From positions 2,198,501 to 2,262,500 of the forward strand of contig NZ_CP040106.1 of assembly GCF_005281475.1 (NCBI RefSeq): a DNA stretch of 64,000 bases, in the 5' to 3' direction. Shown here one piece after another: positions 1 to 9,161 of the stretch. The stretch's first letter is position 1; the number at the start of each line of letters is the position of its first letter. Position numbers and translations under genes: made by a program. The notes beneath the pieces were generated by a model, which worked only from the letters and a program-made list of their open reading frames with translations, was not told where the DNA came from and did not search any database. Source of the stretch: Echinicola rosea. GTDB lineage: Bacteria; Bacteroidota; Bacteroidia; Cytophagales; Cyclobacteriaceae.

Positions 1-1
1 A

Positions 2-592
2 ATGGAACAAATGGAAGGAGATCGTGAGCTGAAAGACTTGCTGACAAAGCAGAAATACACGACCATGGGAATCGCCGAGGTGATCAATGTATTGCTGGAG
101 ATATCAAAAAAAGATACTGGCACTGGGCTGGAAGAAAAAAGGTTAAGGGTGGATGAGTTGCTTTTTGACCTGTGCGAAGAATTGTCGGTCATTTATCCGG
201 ACTTCATGTTTTCAATAGATTTTGAAAGCAGTATCGAATCCCCTGAAACATTGGTGTTTTCAGGAAGTGAATCATTGATCCGTGCGGCACTGTCAAACCT
301 CCTTACCAACTGCATCAGATATGGGCATAGCGGCATGGCCAACATCTTGGTGGCGGTAAGGCAAGAGACCCTGTCCATCGAATTTACCAACAAAGGGGAA
401 ACCCTTTCCAAAAAAGAAGTGAAGTCCCTGTTCAAGCCCTATTTTAGAGGCGTCAACAGTAAGGGTATTTTGGGCAATGGTCTTGGACTTGCCCTGGTCA
501 AAAAGATCATGGAGGTTTATGAAGGAGATATTACCTACTCCATCCCAGAAAAGAACACCAATAAATTCACCTTACACTTACCTTTAAGGTAA
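2..592 (+). CDS. Sensor histidine kinase, C-terminal part (cut by window start)
   Basis: This is the catalytic end of a membrane sensor kinase. The frame is open to the window edge, so the first Met here is probably internal and the H-box helix lies upstream. Visible are an N-box-like segment (SNLLTN, about residues 97-102), a degenerate G1 region (FTNKGE, with Asn-Lys-Gly where DxGxG is usual) and a clear G2 ATP-lid motif GNGLGLAL (about 158-165), ending in the usual HATPase_c tail. It sits 69 bp before a metal-type RND efflux operon on the same strand, so a CusS/CzcS-like role is a reasonable inference. Its regulator would have to lie upstream of the window. Confidence 0.85.
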   Translation: MEQMEGDRELKDLLTKQKYTTMGIAEVINVLLEISKKDTGTGLEEKRLRVDELLFDLCEELSVIYPDFMFSIDFESSIESPETLVFSGSESLIRAALSNLLTNCIRYGHSGMANILVAVRQETLSIEFTNKGETLSKKEVKSLFKPYFRGVNSKGILGNGLGLALVKKIMEVYEGDITYSIPEKNTNKFTLHLPLR

Positions 593-640
593 TCTTTATT
601 TCTATTAAGGTTTTTTTAAGGTCGTTTTGTTGTCCTTTGA

Positions 641-656
641 CCTGTATAAGAACAGG
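641..656. promoter_or_regulatory. Perfect dyad CCTGT-N6-ACAGG before the efflux operon
   Basis: A perfect inverted repeat, CCTGT (641-645) and ACAGG (652-656), ends 5 bp before the ATG of the TolC-like gene. A response regulator or metal sensor site is possible. Its position so close to the start codon would also put it in the 5' leader of the mRNA. Function is inferred only from position and symmetry. Confidence 0.3.
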
Positions 657-661
657 CAAAG

Positions 662-1990
662 ATGCGCACCAAACACATTTATCACCTATTATTCCCAATC
701 ATGCTAACAGCGATTGGTGTCCCCAGTCTTCGGGGTCAATCGCTGTCAAATCAAGTCCAGGCTGATACCCTCAGGATGGACAGGTTTTCTTGTGAGGCTT
801 ATCTCCTCCAAAACAGCGTCATGATTTTGGCCGAAAAGCTGGAGATTGAAAAAGCACTCGCCCAAAAATGGCAGGCCCAACTGTGGCCCAATCCTAGTTT
901 GGAAATCGATGAGGTAAACCTTTGGGCATCGCCTGCACAGCTGGGGTATTTTGGGGAGGAATTACCCCCTCTGGTAGGAGGATTTGGTAAAAACCTTCAA
1001 ATGTCCATGGCGCTTGAACAGCTCGTTCAAACAGCAGGGAAGCGCAGAAAACTTATCGCGGTGGAGGAGGTTGCTGTCCACCAATCAGAGGCCTATTTCA
1101 AGGATTTTCTCAGAGAGCTCAAACAGTCCTTTAGGGAACTGCTTAACCAATGGGAGTATCTGGAAAGGAACAAGGCCCTTTTGTCAGGACAATATGAATC
1201 CCTCTCCCAGTTAAAAGCTGCCATGGGCAAGCAAGTAACCCTTGGAAATACCGGTAAAGCGGAGTATGTCCGGTTGATGGCTGCCCAATTGGAACTGAAG
1301 AAGGCCTTATTTGAAAAAGAGGAAGACCTGATTTCCTTACAGCAAGAACTTTCCCTACTCATGAACCTTCCCTCAGGAACCATACTGGAATTGGTGTTGG
1401 AGGAGGGCTTTCCAGAGCTTGAAAAAATAGTCCTGGTAACGCTTGGCGAATTAGAGAACAGGGCATTGGAAAACAGGCCGGACCTTAGAGGAGCCTTGCT
1501 GGAGGAAACGATGCAAGAAAAGCAGTTGACCTATGAAAAGGCTCAGCGGGTTCCAGACCTGAACCTCAAGGTAGGCTACGATAGAGGAGGGAACTTCATG
1601 CTGGATTTTATTGGATTTGGGGCAAGTATCGATCTGCCATTTTTTAACCGTAACCAGGGTAATATCAAGCGGGCACAGCTCCACCAACAGCAGGCTGCGC
1701 TTCGGTCACAACACAAACAAGCCACTGTTTTGGCTGAAGTGCGCACGGCATACCTTTCCCTGATGAAGGAAATTGGGTTCTATCAAGACATAGACGGACA
1801 ATATGATGAGGAGCTGGATAGGCTGTTGGATAATTACACGAGAAATTTCAGTGAAAGGAATATCAGTCTGGTGGACTACTTGGATTTTTTGGAAGCCTAT
1901 CTCGAAAACAAGGAAATCCTTCTGGATACCAAAAGGTCTATCAAAGACAAAATCGAAACATTGCAATCAACCATTCACGGGGATATTTAA
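662..1990 (+). CDS. TolC/CzcC-family outer-membrane efflux protein
   Basis: Outer-membrane channel of a tripartite RND metal efflux system. The 442-residue product starts with a signal peptide (hydrophobic stretch about residues 8-25) and then has long amphipathic helices rich in Gln, Glu, Leu and Lys, arranged as two repeats as in outer-membrane efflux proteins. Length fits the CzcC/CusC class. The gene is first in a tight same-strand run with the adaptor (14-bp gap) and the pump (5-bp gap), so the three subunits are almost certainly co-transcribed. The metal specificity cannot be read from this subunit. Confidence 0.9.
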   Translation: MRTKHIYHLLFPIMLTAIGVPSLRGQSLSNQVQADTLRMDRFSCEAYLLQNSVMILAEKLEIEKALAQKWQAQLWPNPSLEIDEVNLWASPAQLGYFGEELPPLVGGFGKNLQMSMALEQLVQTAGKRRKLIAVEEVAVHQSEAYFKDFLRELKQSFRELLNQWEYLERNKALLSGQYESLSQLKAAMGKQVTLGNTGKAEYVRLMAAQLELKKALFEKEEDLISLQQELSLLMNLPSGTILELVLEEGFPELEKIVLVTLGELENRALENRPDLRGALLEETMQEKQLTYEKAQRVPDLNLKVGYDRGGNFMLDFIGFGASIDLPFFNRNQGNIKRAQLHQQQAALRSQHKQATVLAEVRTAYLSLMKEIGFYQDIDGQYDEELDRLLDNYTRNFSERNISLVDYLDFLEAYLENKEILLDTKRSIKDKIETLQSTIHGDI

Positions 1991-2004
1991 AAAGTTTAAA
2001 TAAG

Positions 2005-3123
2005 ATGGAAGTGTACAGAAATATAAAAAATTATCGGCTTTTGTCCGTTTTGTTGTTGTCCACGCTAGTTGCTTGTGGTCCTCGGGAAATGACCAAACCT
2101 GATGTCCAAACCCCAAGGCTATGCTTGGAAGGAAAGCTCAAAGAAGGAACGCATCTGGTCAGGGCGGAGAAGGTGAAAATCAAAGAATCCCTGCCCTTGA
2201 CGGGGAAAATAGAGCCTGATCCCGATAGGGTGATCCACTTTACAAGCCTTGTAAGCGGGGTGGTGACCAAAACCTATTTTTCCTTGGGAGAACAAGTAAT
2301 AGCAGGCCAGTTGCTGATGGACATTGTCAGCCCAGAGCTTAGCGCCCTTCAAGCAGACAAAAAGCGATTGGAAAGTGAAATCAGGGTAGCAAAACGACAA
2401 CTAGAAGCCAAAAAGTCAATGTTTGAGGACAGACTTGCCTCAGAAAGTGACTTCATGGAGGCAGAGAGCCTCCAGCTTTCACTTGAGGCTGAGTTGGAGA
2501 AAGTCAATGCTAATCTATCCCTATACCGCGCCAGTCCCGAACGGAGCGTCTTTCAGGTCTTCGCTCCTTCGGCTGGTGTGGTTACGGCTAAGAATATCAC
2601 CGCTGGAATGCAGATTGTTGCCGATGACACCCCATTATTCACCTTGGCAGACTTGGATGCGGTATGGGCCATGGTCAATATTTATGCAGGTAACCTTTCC
2701 CAGATCCACATAGGAATGCCAGCAGCCGTTTCGTCCCTGTCTTACCCGGATGATATTTTTTCAGGACAGATTGATCACCTCTCGGAGATATTCCAAAATC
2801 AAGAAAAGGTGCTGAAAGGAAGGGTGGTGCTGGACAATCAAAACCACCGGCTGAAACCAGGAATGGTAGTGGATGTTACCGTGGCCAATGAACGGGACGA
2901 GACGGCCATCAGCATTCCCTCCAATGCCCTTGTTTTCGATAACAGCACCTACTACGCAGTCACCTATAAGGATGATTGTGACCTTCGCGTCAAGAACATC
3001 CAATTGCTATTGATGAACGAGGGAATAGCGTACGTTAAAAGTGGCTTAGAGGAAGGCGAACAAGTAGTGGCCGCTAACCAGCTCTTGATCTATGAACAGC
3101 TAAAAAACCAGCTTAACCACTAA
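2005..3123 (+). CDS. RND efflux periplasmic adaptor (CusB/CzcB-like), lipoprotein
   Basis: Membrane-fusion protein linking the inner-membrane pump to the TolC-like channel. The N-terminus has a hydrophobic stretch ending in a lipobox-like LVAC (Cys about residue 24), so it is probably a lipoprotein. It then shows a biotinyl-lipoyl-like half (GVVTKTYFSLGEQVIAGQ), a coiled-coil hairpin (about 110-170), the second lipoyl half, and a beta-barrel and membrane-proximal domain. The 372-residue length is normal for HlyD_D23-type adaptors. No His-rich metal-binding N-terminal tail, as seen in some CzcB proteins, is visible. Confidence 0.9.
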   Translation: MEVYRNIKNYRLLSVLLLSTLVACGPREMTKPDVQTPRLCLEGKLKEGTHLVRAEKVKIKESLPLTGKIEPDPDRVIHFTSLVSGVVTKTYFSLGEQVIAGQLLMDIVSPELSALQADKKRLESEIRVAKRQLEAKKSMFEDRLASESDFMEAESLQLSLEAELEKVNANLSLYRASPERSVFQVFAPSAGVVTAKNITAGMQIVADDTPLFTLADLDAVWAMVNIYAGNLSQIHIGMPAAVSSLSYPDDIFSGQIDHLSEIFQNQEKVLKGRVVLDNQNHRLKPGMVVDVTVANERDETAISIPSNALVFDNSTYYAVTYKDDCDLRVKNIQLLLMNEGIAYVKSGLEEGEQVVAANQLLIYEQLKNQLNH

Positions 3124-3128
3124 TCGAT

Positions 3129-6100
3129 ATGCATAAACTGGTCCAGCAAATTGTTGCTTTTTCCCTTAGAAATACCGTACTGGTCTTCTTTGCCATTCTA
3201 CTGTTGGTAGTAGCAGGAATCGTTTCCTATACCAAAACCCCGATCGAGGCTTTCCCAGATGTGACCAATACGCGGGCACGGATCATTACCCAGTGGCCGG
3301 GAAGGAGTGCCGAAGAAGTCGAGAAGTTTATCACTCTGCCCATTTCAAAGGTGATGAACACGGTGCCAAAGAAGACTTCGGTAAGGTCCATTTCTTTATT
3401 TGGACTTTCCGTGGTCACTATCGGTTTTGATCAATCCGATGACTTTTACGCCCAACAGTATGTGGCCAATAAGCTACAGTCCGTAAACCTTCCGGATGGG
3501 GCGGATGCTGAAATAGAGCCGCCATCTGGAGCTACAGGAGAGATATACCGATATGTTTTGCGCAGCAATCGACCTATCAAGGAAATCACCGCATTGCATG
3601 ACTGGGTGGTGGAAAGGGAATTGCTGGCTGTTCCGGGAATAGCCGACATTGTGAGTTTTGGAGGAGAGGAGAAGATCTATGAAATCAAGATCAATCCTAC
3701 CGAACTGGCCAATTACGACCTTTCTCCGCTAGAGGTATTTGAAGCCGTGGGCAATAGTAATGTGAATGTAGGTGGGGATGTGGTCGAGCGTGGCGATCAG
3801 GCATATGTGGTTCGGGGGATAGGCTTATTGGATCATATTGATGATATCGGCAATATCATCGTCGAAGAAAACCAAGGAACCCCAGTGCTCGTCAAACATG
3901 TGGCTTCCGTAGAGCTCTCCGCCAAGCCCCGATTAGGGCAAGTGGGGCTTCAGGACGAAGACGATCTGGTCCAAGGTATCGTGATCATGCTCAGGGGGGA
4001 AAATCCCAATGAAGTGATTGGACGTCTGAAGGAAAAAATCACTGAACTCAACTCAAGGATACTTCCTGAAGATGTAAAAATTGAACCGTTTGTGGACCGG
4101 ACAGAACTGGTGGACATCACGGTAAATACCGTGACCAAAAATTTGGTGGAAGGGATCATCCTGGTGTCCATTGTAGTCTACATATTCCTGTACAATTGGC
4201 GGATGACCGTAATCGTGGCCAGTGTCATTCCCTTGGCATTCCTTTTTGCGATCATCATGCTGAAAATCTTAGGAATGCCGGCCAATTTAATATCCATGGG
4301 CTCCTTGGATTTTGGTCTGCTGCTGGAAGGGACATTGGTGATTTCCGAAACAGTCTTCGTCAGCTTGGAGCGGAAGGCACACCACTTGGGCATGGAGCGG
4401 TTCAACAAGATTTCGAAATCCGGAATCATCAAAAGAAGTGCTGGCAGCGTAGCCTCATACATCTTTTTTGCCCTGATCATTTTGATCGTGGCCTTGATGC
4501 CCATATTCTCATTTCAAAAGGTGGAAGGCAAGATGTTTACCCCTTTGGCCTATACCTTGGGCTTTGCACTGCTTGGTTCCCTTATCCTTAGCCTTACCTA
4601 TGTGCCGGCCATGTGTAAGGTCATGCTGACCAAGGACATTGTGGAGAAGGATAACCGAATTACCAGGGGAAGCAGGGAAGGATTGTACCGATTGTATTTA
4701 TGGAGTGCCAAAAACAAAAAGGTGACCATCGCGGTGTTTGGAGGGTTGTTGATAGCGAGTATCATAGGGTTTTCAAGGCATGGATCCGAATTCCTGCCGA
4801 AATTGAATGAAGGGGCGATCTATGCCAGGGCAACGCTTCCCAATAGCGTAAGCCTCACCGAGTCCGTCAGGATCACCAAGGAAATGAAGGAAAAGGTACG
4901 GTCCTTTGAGGAGGTGAAGTTTGTGCTCACCCAGACGGGAAGGCCAAATGACGGTACCGACCCTACAGGCTTTTTTAACATCGAATTTCATGTTCAGCTG
5001 TATCCTGAGGGAGATTGGGAAAGGGACATCTCCAAAGATGAACTGATTGGAGAAATAAGAAAGGAGTTGTCTATATATCCCGGGGTCGTGCTCGGTTTTA
5101 GTCAACCCATTCAGGATAACGTAGAGGAATATGTCGCTGGGGTGAAAAGCTCTTTGGTCGTCAAAATATTCGGACATGACCTTTTCGAACTGGAAGCATA
5201 TGCTGACCAAGTGGCCAAGTCCTTGGAAGGAGTTGAGGGCATTGAGGACCTGAATGTGTACAAGAATATTGGATTGCCAGAGCTTCGTATCCAACTGCAC
5301 GACCATAAAATGGCGAGGTATGGCGTAAACGTGGCCGATGCTCAGGCAGTGGTGTCCATGGCCATCGGTGGACAAGCAGCTACCAATTTTTACGAGGGTG
5401 AAAGGATCTTTGATGTCCGTGTCAGGTATGAAGAAAATTACCGGGACAATGAGGACAGGATAAGAGAAATCCTTATACCTGCGATGGACGGGGGCAAGGT
5501 TCCCCTCAAGGAAATTGCCACGGTGGATTTCCATACGGGACCGGCTTTTATCTATCGGGAGGATAACAGCAGGTATATTGGAATCGGTTTCAGTATTGAA
5601 GGGCGGGATCTTGGTAGCACCATTGAAGAAGCCAAGCAACGCGTAGCGGAAAAAGTTGATTTCCCTGCGCACCTTACCACGGTATGGGCGGGAGAATTCG
5701 AAAGCAAGGAGCGTGCTACCAGGCAATTGGCCTTGATCGTACCCGTTTCCATTCTCTTGATCATGTTTTTGCTATACATGAATTTTCAAGGGAATATCAA
5801 GGATACCTTGGTGTCTTTCTTGACCATTCCATTTGCCTTCATTGGGGGCTACCTCTCCTTATGGTTGACGGGGACTACCTTTGGGATTTCGGCTGGAATC
5901 GGGTTTATCATCTTATTCGGAGTGGCCACCATTGATGGAATTGTCCTTATTGGAAATATCAAGCAGCAACTTATGGACCGTGTTCCATTGAAAGAGGCCA
6001 TCGCCAATGGAGTTTATTCCAGGATCAGGCCAATTTTGATGATCGCATTGATGGGGGCAATGGGCCTGTTGCCTGCAGCAATGTCCACGGGAATGGGGTC

Positions 6101-6224
6101 GGAAGTCCAAAAACCATTGGCCATCATGATCGTGGGAGGGCTGATCGTATGCATGTTGCTTTCGTTGACCGTTCTGCCACAGGTTTACTACTTGGTTTAC
6201 CGAAGGGACAAAAATTTTCATTGA
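3129..6224 (+). CDS. Heavy-metal RND efflux pump, CusA/CzcA family
   Basis: Inner-membrane proton-driven antiporter that exports metal ions through the adaptor and TolC partner. The 1031-residue protein has the duplicated RND architecture: TM1 near residue 15-30, a large periplasmic loop, TM2-6 (about 335-530), a second loop, and TM8-12 (about 860-1020). The TM4 signature reads DFGLLLEGTLVISE. CzcA-type pumps have two Asp and one Glu in this helix; here the second Asp position is Glu. The family is clear, but the changed residue makes it unsafe to say whether the substrate is Zn/Co/Cd or Cu/Ag. Confidence 0.93.
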   Translation: MHKLVQQIVAFSLRNTVLVFFAILLLVVAGIVSYTKTPIEAFPDVTNTRARIITQWPGRSAEEVEKFITLPISKVMNTVPKKTSVRSISLFGLSVVTIGFDQSDDFYAQQYVANKLQSVNLPDGADAEIEPPSGATGEIYRYVLRSNRPIKEITALHDWVVERELLAVPGIADIVSFGGEEKIYEIKINPTELANYDLSPLEVFEAVGNSNVNVGGDVVERGDQAYVVRGIGLLDHIDDIGNIIVEENQGTPVLVKHVASVELSAKPRLGQVGLQDEDDLVQGIVIMLRGENPNEVIGRLKEKITELNSRILPEDVKIEPFVDRTELVDITVNTVTKNLVEGIILVSIVVYIFLYNWRMTVIVASVIPLAFLFAIIMLKILGMPANLISMGSLDFGLLLEGTLVISETVFVSLERKAHHLGMERFNKISKSGIIKRSAGSVASYIFFALIILIVALMPIFSFQKVEGKMFTPLAYTLGFALLGSLILSLTYVPAMCKVMLTKDIVEKDNRITRGSREGLYRLYLWSAKNKKVTIAVFGGLLIASIIGFSRHGSEFLPKLNEGAIYARATLPNSVSLTESVRITKEMKEKVRSFEEVKFVLTQTGRPNDGTDPTGFFNIEFHVQLYPEGDWERDISKDELIGEIRKELSIYPGVVLGFSQPIQDNVEEYVAGVKSSLVVKIFGHDLFELEAYADQVAKSLEGVEGIEDLNVYKNIGLPELRIQLHDHKMARYGVNVADAQAVVSMAIGGQAATNFYEGERIFDVRVRYEENYRDNEDRIREILIPAMDGGKVPLKEIATVDFHTGPAFIYREDNSRYIGIGFSIEGRDLGSTIEEAKQRVAEKVDFPAHLTTVWAGEFESKERATRQLALIVPVSILLIMFLLYMNFQGNIKDTLVSFLTIPFAFIGGYLSLWLTGTTFGISAGIGFIILFGVATIDGIVLIGNIKQQLMDRVPLKEAIANGVYSRIRPILMIALMGAMGLLPAAMSTGMGSEVQKPLAIMIVGGLIVCMLLSLTVLPQVYYLVYRRDKNFH

Positions 6225-6252
6225 TCATCACCGAGTCTAAAACTTATCAAAC

Positions 6253-7257
6253 ATGAACAACGTGCTCCAACGTCTGGCAAAAGTAGGGTTAAACGGTTTC
6301 TTTTTGACGTTACTGCTGGTAATCCTAATGGCTTACCTGAATCCAGCTATCGGTGCCGATCACCAAATAATGCCCTGGAAATATATGATCATGATCGGAA
6401 ATGGATTGATCTTTTTCTTCTATGGTGTTAAACTGGATCCCAGGCAATTAAAGGTTGCAGTGGGTAATTGGAAGTTGCACACGGTTGTTCAATTGACCAC
6501 TTTTCTGGTTTTCCCGTTGTTTGTTTATTCATTTGTTTCGCTGGGGGAACTGGAGGGAGAGATGCGGTTGGGAGTAGTGTTTCTTGCGTCACTTCCTTCC
6601 ACCGTATCCTCCTCAGTGGTCTTGGTGAGCATGGCCCGGGGCAATGTTCCAGCGGCCATTTTTAATGCCAGCATATCCAGTTTGTTAGGGATTTTTATCA
6701 CGCCATTTTGGATGAGCATGTTTATGGATAATGGTGATAGGGATTTTCTAATGGACTTTTTGCCTACCATTGGCAAATTGACCGTGCAGGTTTTATTACC
6801 GTTTGCACTGGGGCTTTTGCTGCACACAAAGCTGAAGAAGTGGGCTTCTCATCATGGATCATCTCTTAAGAAATTTGACCAAGGGGTCATCCTGATGATT
6901 GTCTTTACCTCCTTCTCCAATGCTTTTTTTGACCGGATGTTCGATGGGATTTCTACCAATGCCCTTATGTTTCTTGGCCTTGGGATGACGGCCTTGTTTT
7001 TGATGATCGTTGCCGTGATGGATTTTGTGGCCTATGCCTGGGGAATGGCAATGGAGGATAGGATTGCCCTGGTTTTTTGTGGCTCCAAAAAATCATTGGT
7101 GCATGGTGCCATTATCGGGAGTGTGCTGTTTCCGGACCCAGCCGTTCTAGGGGCAGTTATGCTGCCTTTAATGATTTACCATGCACTTCAATTGCTTATG
7201 GGAAGTGCGTTGGCGGGCTATTTTAAGGAGCGTGTGGAATACGTTTCGGAGACATAA
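6253..7257 (+). CDS. SBF-like (bile acid:sodium symporter superfamily) transporter
   Basis: Polytopic inner-membrane protein of 334 residues with about ten hydrophobic segments and the SBF-like pattern FYGVKLDPRQL near residue 57 and KKSLVHGAIIGSVLFPDP near residue 280. The family is related to bile-acid and arsenite (ACR3) carriers and its bacterial members are mostly of unknown substrate. It begins 28 bp after the RND pump on the same strand, so it may be the last gene of the efflux operon. An ion or organic-anion export role is inferred from this context only. Confidence 0.85.
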   Translation: MNNVLQRLAKVGLNGFFLTLLLVILMAYLNPAIGADHQIMPWKYMIMIGNGLIFFFYGVKLDPRQLKVAVGNWKLHTVVQLTTFLVFPLFVYSFVSLGELEGEMRLGVVFLASLPSTVSSSVVLVSMARGNVPAAIFNASISSLLGIFITPFWMSMFMDNGDRDFLMDFLPTIGKLTVQVLLPFALGLLLHTKLKKWASHHGSSLKKFDQGVILMIVFTSFSNAFFDRMFDGISTNALMFLGLGMTALFLMIVAVMDFVAYAWGMAMEDRIALVFCGSKKSLVHGAIIGSVLFPDPAVLGAVMLPLMIYHALQLLMGSALAGYFKERVEYVSET

Positions 7258-7269
7258 TGGGATTATCCA

Positions 7270-7440
7270 TTAGGATCGATCATGTTTTATTTGATACTGC
7301 ATGGGACTAATGCCAAACTCAGCCTTGAAGGTCCTTGATAAGTAGGACAGGTTTCTGAATCCGACCTGGTAAACAATTTCACTTACATTTATAATCTTTT
7401 CCAATGAGTAATTTTCTGTTCTGCGCCTTAAGGTATTTGA
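7270..7440 (-). pseudogene. AraC-family regulator, C-terminal remnant
   Basis: The reverse strand reads LRRRTENYSLEKI followed by INVSEIVYQVGF and SYLSRTFKAEFGISPMQYQ, which is the second helix-turn-helix of an AraC/XylS regulator. The open frame continues to about 7545, but the added N-terminal part does not resemble the family and carries compositionally odd sequence. Only about the last 55 codons survive, with no sensor domain and no first HTH. It lies convergent to the SBF transporter. I read it as a truncated, non-functional relic next to mobile-element debris. Confidence 0.7.
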
Positions 7441-7570
7441 CGTTAAGAAATCAAAAAAGTGGGCTGGAAAAGGCGCAGGCTTTCCTGCCTGGCGGCCTAG
7501 GCAGGCAGGACGTGAATCAGCACAAAAAATTCGTTTCCTGCTCAAACGGAGGAGTTTACCTGCGCGAGTA
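7425..7570. repeat. Degenerate repeat copy 1 (paired with 8334-8495)
   Basis: Two blocks recur about 0.9 kb downstream: a CGCCTT...GGTATT...CGTTAAGAAAT block followed by AGGCTT, and GGAGGAGTTT with a CCTGC core. The copies are diverged by substitutions and unequal middle parts. The first copy overlaps the end of the AraC remnant. Origin unknown; probably a decayed duplicated segment. Confidence 0.4.
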
Positions 7571-8151
7571 CTGGCTTTGATTGTAGCCGAAATCGCTCAC
7601 CGCAGCGTGGTTTTCGACCAATACGGAGATATTCGATGTCCATTCGATCATCTTCCCGTAGCCTCGAAGCTTTTTTTAATGACATGAAAAAGATGATGCC
7701 ATATACTTACATCCTTAGAGATGAGGTTGTATGATCCACTATTGGTAGCGCCAGGTTTGATGAACGATAGATTAAACCCGCATTCAATGCCGTTTAGTTA
7801 AGGGGATTTCGTTCTTTTCATATACCAAAAAGTCCTTTTTTTGATTGACTTTGGTTGGGGAAACCTGATCATCCTGGTGGATTTTATCCTTTTCCTTTTT
7901 TCCATTGATGAAAAAAGAAAGAAAAAAATCCAGGCCGGTGGTATGCCTTTTAAAGTGGGACATGGATTTACCCTGCGACGTGGATCCGTCACCCATTTTA
8001 ATTTCCACCCGATGGCTACGGCCTAAAAGTGAGTGGGTCTCGCTGTTCCACGACGCGAGCCAACTCACTTTCTTAACGGCCTCCACCATCGGCTGGAAAA
8101 CAGGCATACCAAGGGCCGTAATAAGGAAGCGATACCTTTTTGGGACTTATT

Positions 8152-8322
8152 AACCTCAGTTCGATTTTAAAATCGTCACTGCGAGGCTTAGAGGGAGATA
8201 TGAGGGGTGGAAGCCGTGGCAGTCTCAGTATTTCAGGATTGCCACCCCCTTTTCCAACCCACATCCTCCTTAAAAGGGTTCGTATGACGATTTTAATACA
8301 AAAATTAAGTCGAGCTCAGGTT
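8152..8322. mobile_element. Element A: short TIR element (non-autonomous, GIY-YIG-associated family)
   Basis: A 171-bp element begins AACCTCAGTTCGA and ends with the complement of AACCTGAGCTCGA. It is flanked by a 3-bp direct repeat ATT (8149-8151 and 8323-8325). Inside is one palindromic unit bounded by CGTCACTGCGA and CGTATGACG, closely matching element B (inverted orientation) and the right-end unit of element C at 50886-51001. It has no gene of its own, so it would depend on a protein supplied in trans. Confidence 0.75.
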
Positions 8323-8333
8323 ATTAACTGAAT

Positions 8334-8495
8334 CCGCCTTGCAGGTATTGGGCGTTAAGAAATTAAATAGCGGGTGGGCAAAAAGGCAGGCTTGTTTGAC
8401 GAAGTGCTGCCCAAATGTTGGCAGCTAAAGAAGGTTTACCTGGCTTTAGATAGGCCTGCTTGGCTTTAGACAGGAGGAGTTTGCCTGCATGAGGG
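8334..8495. repeat. Degenerate repeat copy 2 (paired with 7425-7570)
   Basis: Second copy of the diverged repeat described at 7425-7570, ending in GGAGGAGTTTGCCTGC. It contains an internal direct duplication of TGGCTTTAGAYAGG (about 8440-8475). The group II intron starts 35 bp downstream of it, so the copy forms the 5' flank of the intron. Confidence 0.4.
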
Positions 8496-8529
8496 GAGCC
8501 TTTAATTTTAGCCCAATAGCTGCACACCT

Positions 8530-9161
8530 GTGCGCCGTGGCGTAGCGGCGGGGTTTTTTGGTTACTTTGTGTGTCCTGAAGTTCGGGAAACCGGACATGC
8601 TATCCAACTGATGTCGAATAGGGCGTTACAACCCTTGGCACGACGGCTGGGACTGGATCAGGCAGACCAGTCAAATTCCCCTGATGGTGCTGCGCTTTCA
8701 AGGCTGTGGTACTGAGCGATCAGAAGGGATGCGTTTCGAAAAGCTGAACGAAAGTGAACCGTTCGATGAAGTGTCGTGAAAAATACTTCCTGTCAAAACC
8801 GGGGGCTAGAGTAACTTCCGGGACAAAATAGGCAGCGCAGACTGAGAGTTGGCCTATTGGCAGGCGGCATTAAGGCGGCAGGAGTTCGAAACAGGCGGTT
8901 GGATGGAACAGGAGAACCATCCCCTTTATTAGGGATGGGGCGGATCAGTCCGTAGTAGTGTTGAAAGCTCTGGAAACGGAGAAAGAGCGAAGGGACTGAG
9001 GCAATCAGTTTTAAATGGTTACACAACCTAAAATTAGGGAAGATGGAGTTGTTTGAAACAAAATCTGGAACATCAGATTTGATTGTCAAGAGCCGTATGA
9101 CGGGAGACTGTCACGTACGGTTCTGAGAGAGGCTTGGGCATAGGGCCCAGGCCTACTCGAC
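8530..9161 (+). mobile_element. ORF-less group II intron
   Basis: The 5' end is GTGCGCC (8530-8536), matching the GUGYG start of bacterial group II introns. Domain V is intact at 9090-9123: GAGCCGTA, a 6-bp upper stem, a GAGA tetraloop, a CG bulge, and CGTACGGTTC, including the catalytic AGC triad. Domain VI follows and the 3' end reads CCTACTCGAC. An intact intron would carry a reverse transcriptase/maturase of about 1.3-1.8 kb in domain IV, but here the total length is only 632 bp and no RT motif is present. The ribozyme may still fold, yet mobility would need an RT in trans. Confidence 0.85.

Noticed and set aside
4773..5726. Long reverse-strand open frame (317 codons) inside the RND pump gene
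   Set aside because: It is antisense to a well-conserved CusA-family gene, shows no family features, and its composition is the mirror of the sense codons.
8793..9089. 98-codon reverse frame in the 8.8-9.1 kb region
   Set aside because: It lies inside the group II intron RNA, antisense to its structural domains, so it is not a protein gene.
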